The notes: generated by a model not told the origin, from the letters alone. A stretch of 64,000 bases of DNA from Streptomyces albipurpureus (GCF_023701525.1 NZ_JAMQAW010000029.1:160700-224699), one strand, 5' to 3'; counted from the first letter of the stretch, positions 8,174-16,885 are shown. Translations and numbers: made by a program.

Positions 8174-8677
8174 ATGGAACCGAGAAGTGCTGCAGCGGTT
8201 GGACGGGACTTCCCCTACACCGCGCGAACCACGTGCTACGTCGAGATCCACAAGGACGGCCACGTCACCCACGGCACGGACCGGGCGACGTACGAGCGGG
8301 TAAAGGCAGGCGAGTCCAAGCTGTACGCGGTGTGGCCCGGGGAGTGGTCCAGCCATCTGTTCGTGATCGATGACCTGGACGAGTACGCCAAAGCCCACGG
8401 CATCAAACATGACGTGCAGCGGACAGGGCTGGCCGAGCATGTGCACCAGGTCCGCTGGACCGAGTCGGGCGGTGAGCAGAACCCTCGCAGCCCGTACATC
8501 GGCATCAGTGTCTCGTTGGATTGCGGGTGCAAGATCCAGAGCCTCGCCGTGTTCGCCGCGCAGATGCGAGAGCAGAAGGGCTGGGCTGTGGCCACCTCGG
8601 GCGGGTGGGGCAGCAGCAGCGGACCTGAGGGCGCCACATACTCGCTCCGGGTCCGCCGCAAGAGCCTGACCGCCTGA
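8174..8677 (+). CDS. hypothetical protein
   Basis: A 167-residue soluble protein with normal Streptomyces codon bias but no family I recognise. The ATG follows a purine-rich GGGGGG stretch 6 bases upstream. Visible features are a Tyr/His-rich N-terminus, a central acidic segment (FVIDDLDEYAKAHG) and a C-terminus with SGGWGSSSGPEGATYSL. No membrane segment or signal peptide is seen. It stands alone between a pseudogene and the toxin locus, so context gives no hint of function. Confidence 0.6.
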   Translation: MEPRSAAAVGRDFPYTARTTCYVEIHKDGHVTHGTDRATYERVKAGESKLYAVWPGEWSSHLFVIDDLDEYAKAHGIKHDVQRTGLAEHVHQVRWTESGGEQNPRSPYIGISVSLDCGCKIQSLAVFAAQMREQKGWAVATSGGWGSSSGPEGATYSLRVRRKSLTA

Positions 8678-9122
8678 GCGATCATGGTTAGGTTCCCGCA
8701 CGGCGCTGTCGGGACAGTCAGCGGCGGAATCCGCGATGTGGGGCTCGGCGCCACGCCGTAGCCGATACCGCGGGGCGCGCTGGTGACGATCGTGGAGCGC
8801 CAGGTCGGTGCCGGGGCCGACCGCCCGGTTGAGCGGCATGGCGAAGCCTAGCGCGGTGTGGCACAGGGCCCGCAAGCCCCCCATCGCTGTAGCGCGGCTG
8901 TGGCTGTGGCTGTGGCTGTGAGGAATCGGTGGGCGACCCAGAGTATGGATGTAGGCCGGCGGGGTGGCGTCGGCGAGTTCTGCGCGGATGTTGGTCCGGT
9001 CGAGGCCCATGGCGGTCTGCGTTGGGGAGCGGCAGGCGCTTGGCCGCCTCAGTCCCCGTAGACGGCGAGGGCGCGCGCGGCTCCCAATCGGCGGCGTCCG
9101 CAGGCGTTGGGGTGTGGCGGGC
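8678..9122. other. no supported gene; short hexamer repeat
   Basis: A 445-bp gap with four tandem copies of GGCTGT at 8896-8919. Frames across it on both strands look like noise (His/Ser or Arg/Pro runs). It separates the plus-strand orphan gene from the minus-strand toxin locus and may be degraded coding sequence. Confidence 0.45.
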
Positions 9123-9773
9123 TCATCGTCGGTGGAGTCGTTGGGCGAGTTCGACGAGCCAGCCTCCGGGGGCATAGTGCTCGGGTGGGTCGACCTCCAT
9201 GCCGAGCTCGGCCAGTGCGAGCGCGTAGTCGGGCTCGGTCAGCGGGAGGGTCAGCAGGTCGTACAACTCGCCGGTCAGCTGGGCGATCAGGCCTGGGTCG
9301 GTGGTGTCCAGGTAGTCCTGCAACGCGGCGTCATGGTCGTCGAACTCGTCGGGCATGTCCTGGGAGAACCAACCGCCGAGGAACTGCGCCAGCTCCGGGA
9401 AGCGGGCGTGCCACTCCCAGTGGGTCTGCGGGGTGGCGGGCGGCGGCGCCTGGCCGGTTTCGACGCTCTCCCTGAGCAGGTCGGCGAGGCGTACCAGCCA
9501 TGCCTGGATCTCGGAGTCGGGCAGTCCGACGTCCGGTACGGGGTAGAACTCGCCGAGGCGCAACCGCAGCCTGCCCGGCGGGTTGTCGGCGTACTCGCGT
9601 AGTTGCTGCTCCGCCGTGGCGATGGCCCAGGGGCGGGTGCGCCAGGTGTGGCGGAGGTAGGCCGTCAGTGGCTCGTCGTCGTGGGCCGTGCGGCCCAGGT
9701 AGGACCGGACTACATGATCCAACTCGCCGTACTTGCGGTCGTGTTCGAGGGGCTTCAGGGACACGGATGCCAC
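9123..9773 (-). CDS. CdiI_2-like immunity protein
   Basis: A 216-residue protein. The second half (FPELAQFLGGWFSQDM, then DAALQDYLDTTD) matches the pattern of contact-dependent-inhibition immunity proteins of the CdiI_2 type, with the aromatic-rich FLxxWFxQD motif. The first half is a second helical unit of similar flavour, so it may be a duplicated or two-domain immunity protein. The GTG start lies 2 bases beyond the stop of the orphan toxin tail, implying a toxin/immunity pair. It presumably neutralises an RNase-type toxin domain by binding it in the cytoplasm. It is the last gene of the minus-strand toxin operon. Confidence 0.7.
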   Translation of the reverse strand: MASVSLKPLEHDRKYGELDHVVRSYLGRTAHDDEPLTAYLRHTWRTRPWAIATAEQQLREYADNPPGRLRLRLGEFYPVPDVGLPDSEIQAWLVRLADLLRESVETGQAPPPATPQTHWEWHARFPELAQFLGGWFSQDMPDEFDDHDAALQDYLDTTDPGLIAQLTGELYDLLTLPLTEPDYALALAELGMEVDPPEHYAPGGWLVELAQRLHRR

Positions 9774-9775
9774 CT

Positions 9776-10081
9776 CTAGAGGTAGATGGGGAAGGTGGCG
9801 TGCACGGTGAAGCCGTGGGGGCTCTCGGTGCTCCGCCTGAGGACGACACGAGCGGCACGCACATCGACGGGTTCAAGCCCGGCGAGCATCATCGCCTGGA
9901 GTAGTACGCGCCCGACCGGTTCGGGCCGCGAGGGCCAGGCCGCCTCGATGGTGAGGCGCAGCCGTGTCGACTGGGCCAGCCACCGGTGAATGCGCTGCTC
10001 GTTCGCGGTCACGACCTGCTGGGTAGCCCACTGGGCGGTCTCCCGGTCGGGATAGGAAGCGGATCGGTTCGGAGTCGACAC
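9776..10081 (-). CDS. orphan RNase A-like toxin tail
   Basis: A 101-residue frame that reads like the distal part of a bacterial RNase A-like toxin domain: SASYPDRETAQWATQQVV, NEQRIHRWL, and a final strand FTVHATFPIYL comparable to the FIVLTSMPEA end of the full toxin upstream. The His-x-GKT motif that opens the domain is missing, so the fragment is probably not active by itself. The GTG start is 9 bp after the immunity gene, behind a GAGG. Orphan toxin-tail/immunity cassettes downstream of a full-length polymorphic toxin are known to serve as recombination stock; that role is inferred here. Confidence 0.6.
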   Translation of the reverse strand: MSTPNRSASYPDRETAQWATQQVVTANEQRIHRWLAQSTRLRLTIEAAWPSRPEPVGRVLLQAMMLAGLEPVDVRAARVVLRRSTESPHGFTVHATFPIYL

Positions 10082-10090
10082 GGTGCGACC

Positions 10091-10759
10091 TCAGTGCTGC
10101 TCTGTGAAATGGACATGGATGGCCCGCAGGATGGCTTGCAGGATGGGTACGGAAGCCCATGGAATGGCCGCACCGAGACCGGTGCGCAGGGCCTCCGGTG
10201 TCGGGAAGAGGAGCAGGGCCACCTGCAGCTCGGCGGCCAGGCGTGATGTCTCCTGGTGGCAGCCGTGTGGATGCTCGCTGGCCGCCCCGGCCCGCAGCCC
10301 CTCCTCGAAGTCGTCGTATTCTCCGGAGTCGACCCAGTACGAGAACTGCCGGATTCTGGGAAACGTCAATCGCGCCTCCCAGGGAGCCATCGGCAGACTC
10401 TCGAAATCCGGCATCACCTCTTGGTCCTGCATGCGGATCAAGCCGGCCAGCAGTCCGAGGAACTCCGGTCCATCCACATCACCGGACGCCTCGTTCAGTT
10501 TTTCACTGAACCCGGTGGGAACGGCCGGTGGATTCGCAGGGTCGAGCTGCTCGGACAGGAGGTCGAGAAGAGCCGCCACCGTCGCCAGCGGTATGGCCCA
10601 TTCGGCTTCGGGAGAATTCCGGATTGTTCGGCAGAACCGGGCGAGTTCGTCCTCAAGCGAAGGGCCGCCGGTGCGGCGGCAATCGATGGCCAGGTCGAGA
10701 AGTCTGCGGATCGATCCGTTGTTGAAGACGGCTCCGGTGTAGGCGGTCACAGAACTCAT
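10091..10759 (-). CDS. probable immunity protein for the RNase A-like toxin
   Basis: A 222-residue, mostly helical and acidic protein beginning 1 bp after the toxin stop. I know no family for it. Position directly behind the toxin gene, cytoplasmic character (no signal or membrane segment) and size support an immunity role. The sequence contains EDELARFCRTIRNSPEAEWA and LTFPRIRQFSYWVDSGEYDDFEEG segments. It could alternatively be a chaperone for toxin secretion. Confidence 0.6.
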   Translation of the reverse strand: MSSVTAYTGAVFNNGSIRRLLDLAIDCRRTGGPSLEDELARFCRTIRNSPEAEWAIPLATVAALLDLLSEQLDPANPPAVPTGFSEKLNEASGDVDGPEFLGLLAGLIRMQDQEVMPDFESLPMAPWEARLTFPRIRQFSYWVDSGEYDDFEEGLRAGAASEHPHGCHQETSRLAAELQVALLLFPTPEALRTGLGAAIPWASVPILQAILRAIHVHFTEQH

Positions 10760-10760
10760 G

Positions 10761-12473
10761 CTAAGCCTCCGGCATGGAGGTCAGCACGATGAAGGGCGGA
10801 TCAAGGCCCTGGACGTACTTGAGGGTCACCTTCACACCGTGCACATCGTGGGCGGGGGCCTGGAGGCCGTGCGCATCGTAGTCCGCCCGGCTTGTTGATC
10901 TCCCTGTCACCTCGTTGGGGAAGTCCAATTCATAACTCGGCTTCGAATTGGGGTTGTAGTTCGCCTCCTGCCGGGCAATCCATCTCTCGATCAGTACGGC
11001 ATTGTTGACATCGTCGAGAACCGCCTGGGTGAGGCGCTGTGCCGATGCGTGGTCCGCAAAGGTGGAGATCGCCCTCGGTGCCACGGTTCCGTCAGCACGG
11101 ACCGTCTGCTGATCCCGCAAACGCTGGGCCAGTTGTTCGTCGGTCTTTCCCACGTGTTTGTCGATGGGGTGGCTGCCCGCTATTCCCTCCTGGCCAGCCA
11201 GGTCTATGGGAAAGAAGTGATTCTTCTCGTCACCGTCGATGGTGTACTTGTGCACCGGCTTGAAGTCGTTGAGCGCTCGTGCACCGAACGACTGGGCCCG
11301 GGCTTCCTCCGCTTGGAAGGTCGGCGCGCTGCGGTGCGCCTCGTTCAGCGGTTCCATCAGCGCGTCCAGCTTCGGCACCATGGCGTTCACCCGCGTGTTG
11401 TACGCCTCCACCACGGAGTTGATCGCGGCGGTGTCGATGTTCAGTGTGATCTTCAGGCTGAGTTCGGCCGCACCCGTGACGAGCCCCTTGATGAAGCGCC
11501 CGGCCGACTTCACACCTTCCTTGACATCGTCCGCTCCTACGCCATCGCTGAGGTTGATCTTGCCCACGGCCTCACGCACGGCGTCCATATAGATGTCCCG
11601 CACCTTGCCGTTGAGGTCGGCAGCGGCCTCGGCGAACTCGTACAGCAGATCACTGACCTTCGTGGCCGTGTCGAAGAGCACGGTCATCACCGGATGCGTC
11701 GCTCCCGCGGACGACGATGCGCTGTCGTGCTTCCACTCATAGCCGGCGGTGGACTTGCCCCAAGCCGTGGTGCCCCAGAGCGAGCTGCAGAACTGGCGCA
11801 TGGCGTCGTGCCATTCGCTGACGCTCTGCTGGGTGATGCTGCTGACCTGACCGGTCAGCGAACTCTCCGTCATGGACAGCGCGATCGTCATGTCCCGCCA
11901 AGCCTTCGACAGGTTGTTGAGATAGTGCTGCTGGGGGTACGGGTACACATCGGCGACCTTGCCCCAGCGGAACGCGTGCTTCAGGACCGGCCGGAACAGA
12001 TCGCGCAGGACCTCGGGTATCCACTCAAGGATGCTGCGCAGCCAGCCGTCACCTCCGTCGTCGTCGCCCCACTTCAGATCGGGCACGCTGCCGTATTCGG
12101 GAGCCTTGTCGATGACCTGGGGCGCGGGCTGGACAACGGGCTGTTTCTGACCGGAAGGGTCGGCTGCCGCCTCTGCTTTGGAGTAGTTGTTCGCTGTGGT
12201 GGTGAAGCCGACGGCCGCGCCGCCCATGCTGACCACGCTCTTGGCCCAGACTTCGAGGAAGCGGTTGCCGACCTTCACATAGGCCGAGGCGAAGGACTGG
12301 GCGGCGGTGCCGTAACCGCCCGCGTCCGGATGTTCCTTCAGCGCTGCGACCAGGCCCTTCGCGGCCTGGTTGTACATGGGCTGTTGGCTCGCGAAGCCAC
12401 CGGATACACGGTGCAGATCGGACGGCCTCACATCGATGGTGCCGTTCTGAGACGGCGGAGGAGGGCTGCCCAT
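10761..12473 (-). CDS. WXG/LXG-type polymorphic toxin with C-terminal RNase A-like domain
   Basis: A 570-residue protein whose ATG overlaps the stop of the upstream WXG100 gene (ATGA). Residues 1-120 resemble WXG/ESX helical-hairpin substrates. The middle 130-430 is a long helical delivery region, without a signal peptide, consistent with type VII secretion. Residues about 433-570 match bacterial RNase A-like CDI toxins: HVGKTDEQLAQRL with the presumed catalytic His440 and Lys443, then STFADH, LIERWIA and the terminal strand FIVLTSMPEA. It probably cleaves RNA of competitors. Two WXG100 genes lie upstream and a candidate immunity gene follows. A longer frame from 12596 would overlap the upstream gene, so I rejected that start. 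Confidence 0.8.
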   Translation of the reverse strand: MGSPPPPSQNGTIDVRPSDLHRVSGGFASQQPMYNQAAKGLVAALKEHPDAGGYGTAAQSFASAYVKVGNRFLEVWAKSVVSMGGAAVGFTTTANNYSKAEAAADPSGQKQPVVQPAPQVIDKAPEYGSVPDLKWGDDDGGDGWLRSILEWIPEVLRDLFRPVLKHAFRWGKVADVYPYPQQHYLNNLSKAWRDMTIALSMTESSLTGQVSSITQQSVSEWHDAMRQFCSSLWGTTAWGKSTAGYEWKHDSASSSAGATHPVMTVLFDTATKVSDLLYEFAEAAADLNGKVRDIYMDAVREAVGKINLSDGVGADDVKEGVKSAGRFIKGLVTGAAELSLKITLNIDTAAINSVVEAYNTRVNAMVPKLDALMEPLNEAHRSAPTFQAEEARAQSFGARALNDFKPVHKYTIDGDEKNHFFPIDLAGQEGIAGSHPIDKHVGKTDEQLAQRLRDQQTVRADGTVAPRAISTFADHASAQRLTQAVLDDVNNAVLIERWIARQEANYNPNSKPSYELDFPNEVTGRSTSRADYDAHGLQAPAHDVHGVKVTLKYVQGLDPPFIVLTSMPEA

Positions 12474-12772
12474 CAGGCCCCGCCCCAGCCACGGAGCACG
12501 GCCAGGTGAGCCGCGGAGTAGTTCGCGTGGCCCGTGGTGATGATCTCGTGCAGCCAGGCCTGGGCGGCCTGTAGGTCCTGCATCTGCTTGTCCCACTGGT
12601 CGAGTTCCTCGACGAGGGCGTCACGAGTGTCGCCCTTCCATGTGAGGACGACCTTCTCGGTGCGGCCGTAGAGGGTCTCCAGTCGCTGGTTGAGCTGCTT
12701 GAGGATGTCCTCCAACTCGACCGCGGCTTCCTGGAGCGTCGCGAAGCTGACACCTATGTAGTCGTCGGCCAT
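12473..12772 (-). CDS. WXG100 family protein
   Basis: A 99-residue helical protein with Trp-Lys-Gly (WKGD) in its centre, the hallmark turn of WXG100/ESAT-6-like type VII substrates. The ATG at 12772 follows a GGGGG stretch. The stop overlaps the toxin start, so it is probably co-made with the toxin and may act as its secretion partner. No ESX ATPase gene is present in the window; the machinery must be elsewhere. Confidence 0.8.
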   Translation of the reverse strand: MADDYIGVSFATLQEAAVELEDILKQLNQRLETLYGRTEKVVLTWKGDTRDALVEELDQWDKQMQDLQAAQAWLHEIITTGHANYSAAHLAVLRGWGGA

Positions 12773-12797
12773 GTATGCCCCCGTGGGTGATCGCCGC

Positions 12798-13190
12798 TCA
12801 CATATCGGCTATTCGGCTGGCGGGCGCGGTGGTCGTAGTGGTTCCCTCGGAGAGAAGGCTCGCCTCACGTGCCACGTCTACCTGGCTCTCGGCCTGGCGC
12901 ATCCGACGGAGGGTGTCCAACTCCCGCTCGGTGAAGCCATCCCGGCTCAACCGCATGGCCTCTTCAAGGACCTTGAGGATCTCCCGAATCCGTACCGCGT
13001 CCTCGGCCGCTCCTCGATGCAGAGCCCGGTACCCTTTGGCCGCCGCGCCCTTCCAGCCCGCCTCGATGCCGTCGACTATCGCGTCCATCCGCCGTACCTG
13101 GTTGTCCAAGTGGCGCTGCATGTCGTCGAGGTCGCCGGCCAGCCGGGTCAGGTCCTCCTCGGAGACGTCAAGATGCGCCTTGTCCACCAT
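12798..13190 (-). CDS. WXG100 family protein
   Basis: A 130-residue helical protein with WKGAAAKGYRAL around residue 46, the WXG turn flanked by amphipathic helices. After the core of about 90 residues comes a Thr-rich tail, perhaps a secretion signal. It is the first gene of the minus-strand toxin operon, 25 bp before the next gene. Two unlike WXG100 proteins in a row suggest that a heterodimer accompanies the toxin. Confidence 0.75.
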   Translation of the reverse strand: MVDKAHLDVSEEDLTRLAGDLDDMQRHLDNQVRRMDAIVDGIEAGWKGAAAKGYRALHRGAAEDAVRIREILKVLEEAMRLSRDGFTERELDTLRRMRQAESQVDVAREASLLSEGTTTTTAPASRIADM

Positions 13191-14473
13191 GGCTCCCCCT
13201 CCATGCGTTCCTCAACTCCAAGAACCGTAACAACGCCCACTGACAGCAGGCCAGTTGCGATGTCCCCCCGGCCGGAATGGGGTCGGGCATGGGCTATCGA
13301 CTGTCCGTAGACGCCTCTATTTCCGCCGAGTTGTTCACTCCGCGTCCTATGGAACGCGGAGTGTCGGCCAGTCGAGGTGCCATGCCCCTTCGGCCATGGG
13401 TCGCACCGCGGGATGAGCAGGGCCCACCGCAGAGCTCTGGTCTCCGTGGGCAGGGAGTGGATATCACCGATCAGCACGGCATTCGGGCGGTGATCGGTGT
13501 TGGTTCGACGTTGCCCGCCGATCAGCTCAGTCGGCGTAGGGAGCGCGTCGCCCAGGGTCTCGACGCAAGGCGTCAGCTCTAGGGCGCGTACACAGCGCTG
13601 TCGTTGGATGCGCACCGCGCTCAACGAATGCGCCCGGGCTGAGATACCCGTACAGGAGCGCCCCCAGCCGGTCCGCGAGCTGTTCCTGGCCCCCCGGGGC
13701 GTACGAGATCCGCCATCAGCCGGCCGTCATCGCCCCGCACGACGTCGCGGAAGCCGCCCGTACCGCGTTCACCGTCCTGGGAGACACCCGAGACCTGCGC
13801 CAGCAAGGCCCGGAGGTCGGCGAAGACGCCTACGCGCGGCTGGAGGCCGGTTTCGACGTGGCGGTGGCCGAGCTCCGGAGCGTCCTGCGTCGGGGTCTTG
13901 GCGCGGTCGACTCCATGAGCAGGTAGTGCGGGCGGACCACTGGCTTCCACCGTCCGAACCGCCTGGGTGACCGGCCCGCACCTGGAGGCATGGCGGTCCT
14001 CACATCCAGCGCCGGGCATCCGTACCGGCGATCTGCGACGGATCGGCCACCGCGTTCCTCGCCACCGGAACGCTTCCTGATCTTCGTCTCAGGCCTTCGG
14101 CCGACTGCTGGACCGTTCGGGCGCGGAGAGGCGGGCCAACGTGGATCAACCGCTCACGCCGACCGCGATGCCCGTATCGAGGACCGTTGCCCAACAGGGC
14201 GAGACCCCTCCACGGCGAGTGGCTCGGCGCCAAGGGAACCGCCCTGAAGCGGCTCCGGGCTGGTGCGAGGGGGCCGCTGCCTGGCGCACGGCTGCTTTCG
14301 CGGTCGTACGGGGGATACGGTCGACGCTTGAGACACCGCCCCCACTCTCCGCTGCCGCGGGTCACGCTTTACGGCGCTGCGGGTCATGGGCTGACTGACG
14401 TCGCCCGCCGGAGCGATGACCCGGCCGCCGACTTCTCGGTGGAGGTCATTCATCTGGCCGACGATGTCGCTCG
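13191..14473. other. gene-poor, apparently decayed region
   Basis: About 1.3 kb without a convincing intact gene. One plus-strand stretch at 13699-13926 reads as protein-like (AYEIRHQPAVIAPHDVAEAA through to a stop after VDSMSR) but has no start or recognisable family, and looks like the 3' remnant of a lost gene. Opposite it, 13621-13690 read on the minus strand gives GQEQLADRLGALLYGYL, another fragment. The right-hand end is the 3' flank of the ArsR gene. The promoter of the toxin operon must lie at the left end, but I see no clear -35/-10 pair. Confidence 0.45.
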
Positions 14474-14848
14474 TCATTGCTCCGCTGGCCCTGTTGCCCG
14501 TCGCTCAACGCCGGTCTTCTCGTGCGCTCTGACTCGCGCGCCGCGCGGCTGCTCGGTGCCGAGTGCGTCCAGCCGCTGTTCCCAGAAGCTCCGAAACTGA
14601 TCCAGCCAGAGGGCCGCCTCATGGAGGGGCTCACTTCCGACGGCATAGAGCCGTCGGGTTCCCTGGACCCTGACTGACGCGAAGCCGGTCTCGCGGAGCA
14701 CCCGTAGATGCTGGGAGACGGCGGGCTGGCTTATCCCGAACTCCTTCTGGATCACCGAGCTGACCGCGCCCGAGGACTGTTCGCCAGCGGCCAGCAGCTC
14801 CAGTATTCGGCGCCGTACCGGATCGCCCAGGACATCGAAGGCGTGCAT
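14474..14848 (-). CDS. ArsR family transcriptional regulator
   Basis: A 124-residue winged-helix repressor starting MHAFDVLGDPVRRRILELL, with the recognition region FGISQPAVSQHLRVLRETGF and wing VRVQGTRRLYAV. No metal-binding Cys motif (ELCVCDL) is present, so it belongs to the metal-independent branch. I chose the ATG at 14848, which has an AGGG upstream; an in-frame ATG at 14863 lies almost on the operator and would be near-leaderless. It is divergent from terD across a 153-bp region with a strong palindrome, so it probably represses itself and perhaps terD. Confidence 0.85.
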   Translation of the reverse strand: MHAFDVLGDPVRRRILELLAAGEQSSGAVSSVIQKEFGISQPAVSQHLRVLRETGFASVRVQGTRRLYAVGSEPLHEAALWLDQFRSFWEQRLDALGTEQPRGARVRAHEKTGVERRATGPAEQ

Positions 14849-14871
14849 GACCCAACCCTGCATTCCATGCT

Positions 14872-14893
14872 TATATAAGTCAAGATTTATATA
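14872..14893. promoter_or_regulatory. AT-rich palindrome, probable ArsR operator
   Basis: A 22-bp imperfect palindrome with outer arms TATATAA and TTATATA (18 of 22 positions symmetric), starkly AT-rich in GC-rich DNA. It begins 24 bases upstream of the ArsR start and lies in the ArsR-terD intergenic region. An inner perfect palindrome CTTATATAAG overlaps one arm. Size and position suit an autoregulatory ArsR operator that covers the promoter. Confidence 0.65.
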
Positions 14894-15001
14894 TCGAGTT
14901 TTGGGGTAGGGAACTGGAGAGCTCGGCTGGTCGTTGGCCGGGTTGGGCAAGGAAACGTCAAATAGAGGCGCGGCCCGCGCCGGATTGCGCAGGGGATTTC
15001 C

Positions 15002-15577
15002 ATGGGTGTCAGCCTGTCCAAGGGCGGCAATGTCTCGCTCAGCAAGGAGGCCCCGGGCCTGTCTGCGGTTATCGTGGGCCTGGGCTGGGACGTCCGGAGC
15101 ACCACCGGAACCGATTTCGACCTGGACGCCAGCGCACTGCTGGTGGATGCCAACGGCAAGGTGCTCTCCGACCAGCACTTCATCTTCTTCAACAACCTGA
15201 AGAGCCCCGAGGGCTCCGTCGAGCACACCGGCGACAACCTCACCGGTGAGGGCGAGGGTGACGACGAGCAGATCAAGGTGAACCTGGCCGCCGTCCCCGC
15301 GAACGTCGACAAGATCGTCTTCCCGGTCTCGATTCATGAGGGTGAGAGCCGCGGCCAGTCCTTCGGGCAGGTCCGCAACGCGTTCATCCGTGTGATCAAC
15401 CAGGCGGACAACAACGAGCTGGCCCGTTATGACCTGAGCGAGGACGCCTCGACCGAGACCGCGATGGTCTTCGGTGAGCTCTACCGCAACGGTGGCGAGT
15501 GGAAGTTCCGCGCGGTTGGCCAGGGGTACGCCTCCGGTCTGCGTGGAATCGCCCAGGACTTCGGCGTGAACATCTAA
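15002..15577 (+). CDS. terD: TerD family protein
   Basis: A 191-residue TerD protein: MGVSLSKGGNVSLSKEAPGL start, the DFDLDASALL calcium-binding strand, FFNNLKSPEGSVEHTGDN, and the SEDASTETAMVFGELYRNGGEWKFRAVGQGY ending. This is the usual length for the family. TerD proteins bind calcium and take part in stress, tellurite and membrane-linked responses; the exact reaction is unknown. AGGGGAT serves as ribosome-binding site. A terminator with a T run follows, so the gene is probably monocistronic. It is divergent from an ArsR regulator, an uncommon partner. Confidence 0.95.
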   Translation: MGVSLSKGGNVSLSKEAPGLSAVIVGLGWDVRSTTGTDFDLDASALLVDANGKVLSDQHFIFFNNLKSPEGSVEHTGDNLTGEGEGDDEQIKVNLAAVPANVDKIVFPVSIHEGESRGQSFGQVRNAFIRVINQADNNELARYDLSEDASTETAMVFGELYRNGGEWKFRAVGQGYASGLRGIAQDFGVNI

Positions 15578-15688
15578 GAAGTCAACGTTCCACAGGTGAT
15601 TTCGCGTCTGTCCGGGCGGACCGGCAGTCCCACCCGGACGGGCGCGAATCCCCGTGGGTCCTGTGTCGTGCAGGCCCGAACCCTCTGA

Positions 15689-15717
15689 GCGCGTCCGCAG
15701 CTGCGACGCGCTTTTTT
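15689..15717 (+). terminator. intrinsic terminator after terD
   Basis: Inverted repeat GCGCGTC/GACGCGC around CGCAGCTGC, followed directly by six T residues. It is one of the few textbook terminators with a T run in this window and lies 111 bp downstream of terD. Confidence 0.8.
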
Positions 15718-15852
15718 CAGTAGGAGGAGCTGCCGAGCCTTCGCATCACCGCCGAGCCTTCGCACCCTCACAGGGCCCGAAGGCCAGAAAACTCCTCCTA
15801 GCCCTCCGGGGTGCACTGGATAGTCTTACTGGCCCCAGGAGAAGGGCATCGC

Positions 15853-16581
15853 ATGGCGACCGAGGCACCCATCAGTGGCGGACAGCGGACGCCTCCACCG
15901 GGCGTGGAGGTGCTCTGGATCGCACGGGTCGGGGAGCACGCAGCCGATGCGATGGCCCACCGCGATCTCCTCGACGCCGAAGAGTCCGCACGGCTCGACG
16001 GTTTTGTTCGCCCCGGTGATCGGGATGCCTACGCCGTGGGGCACGTGGCATTGCGCCGTCTCCTCGGCGACCGGCTCGGACGGGCACCTGAAGCAGTCGT
16101 CCTGGGACGGAACCCCTGCACCAGCTGCGGCGATCCACACGGCCGACCCATCGTGCCGGGCGATCCGGTGCACTTCTCCCTCTCCCATACGAGGGGGATG
16201 GTGTTGATCGCCCTGGCCTCAGCACCGGTCGGCGTCGACGTGGAGGTCCTGCCCCGGCCCGAGACGGTCGCCGACATAACTCCTCAGCTGCATCCAACGG
16301 AGCGTCTGGAGCTCGCAGAGCTACCCGCGGAAGGGCGCTCCCTCGCCTTCGCTCGCTGCTGGACCCGCAAGGAGTCCGTGCTGAAGGCACGAGGCGTCGG
16401 GTTGAACGAGGAGCTGTCCCGGACCTATGTGGGCGCTGGTCCGCAACCTGCTGTGGACCCCGTCTGGTTGCTTGCCGATGTTCCTGTTGACCCCGGCTTC
16501 GCTGCTGCCGTGGCCGTACGCCGGGTGCCCATGCCTCCCGCCGATCCTCTGGCGGATTCAGTCGGAGATATCGGAGAGTGA
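15853..16581 (+). CDS. 4'-phosphopantetheinyl transferase, Sfp type
   Basis: A 242-residue Sfp-superfamily enzyme that moves phosphopantetheine from CoA to a serine of carrier proteins in polyketide, peptide or fatty-acid synthesis. The magnesium motif GVDVEVL (Asp129, Glu131) and the CWTRKESVLKARG motif (Lys173, Glu174) are present, as is HFSLSHTRG. The ATG at 15853 follows GGAGAAGGG. An upstream frame from 15811 has no ribosome-binding site. It is followed 4 bp later by a DUF6191 gene. Which carrier proteins it serves cannot be told from the sequence; no synthase genes are in the window. Confidence 0.92.
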   Translation: MATEAPISGGQRTPPPGVEVLWIARVGEHAADAMAHRDLLDAEESARLDGFVRPGDRDAYAVGHVALRRLLGDRLGRAPEAVVLGRNPCTSCGDPHGRPIVPGDPVHFSLSHTRGMVLIALASAPVGVDVEVLPRPETVADITPQLHPTERLELAELPAEGRSLAFARCWTRKESVLKARGVGLNEELSRTYVGAGPQPAVDPVWLLADVPVDPGFAAAVAVRRVPMPPADPLADSVGDIGE

Positions 16582-16585
16582 CCGT

Positions 16586-16885
16586 ATGGAGTTCATCGTC
16601 TTTATGACCCTTCCGGGGTTGGTGATCCTGCTCGTACTCATAGCCTTCGCAGACCAGTTGCTACGGGCGACCGGGCTGGGGAAGCGGCAGGGACAGATCT
16701 CCGCGACGGGGTTCGAGCAGTTGCACGCGACGTTCTCGGCGGGGAAGCAGAACGAACTGCGGGAACGGCAGAGCGCTCTGCTGTTGAAGGACGACGACGA
16801 GGATGGCGCACCACCGCATCGCTCCACGGTGGACCTGGACGGTGGCCGTGCAGTCGTGCGTCTGCCCCGCCCGACCAAGTCTTAG
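16586..16885 (+). CDS. small membrane protein, DUF6191-like
   Basis: A 99-residue protein with one N-terminal membrane helix (MEFIVFMTLPGLVILLVLIAF) and a short cytoplasmic tail ending in acidic and RxVVRLPRP residues. The segment ATGFEQLHATFSAGKQNELRERQ and the DDDEDGAPP stretch fit the small DUF6191 family of actinomycetes. Function unknown. It starts 4 bp after the transferase gene, so it is probably cotranscribed. Confidence 0.75.
   Translation: MEFIVFMTLPGLVILLVLIAFADQLLRATGLGKRQGQISATGFEQLHATFSAGKQNELRERQSALLLKDDDEDGAPPHRSTVDLDGGRAVVRLPRPTKS

Noticed and set aside
11049..12509. 486-codon plus-strand frame across the toxin gene
   Set aside because: Low-complexity antisense frame; the minus strand has WXG and RNase A-like motifs and good starts.
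12474..12596. N-terminal extension of the toxin
   Set aside because: It would overlap the WXG100 gene and reads as random sequence; the ATGA-coupled start is better.
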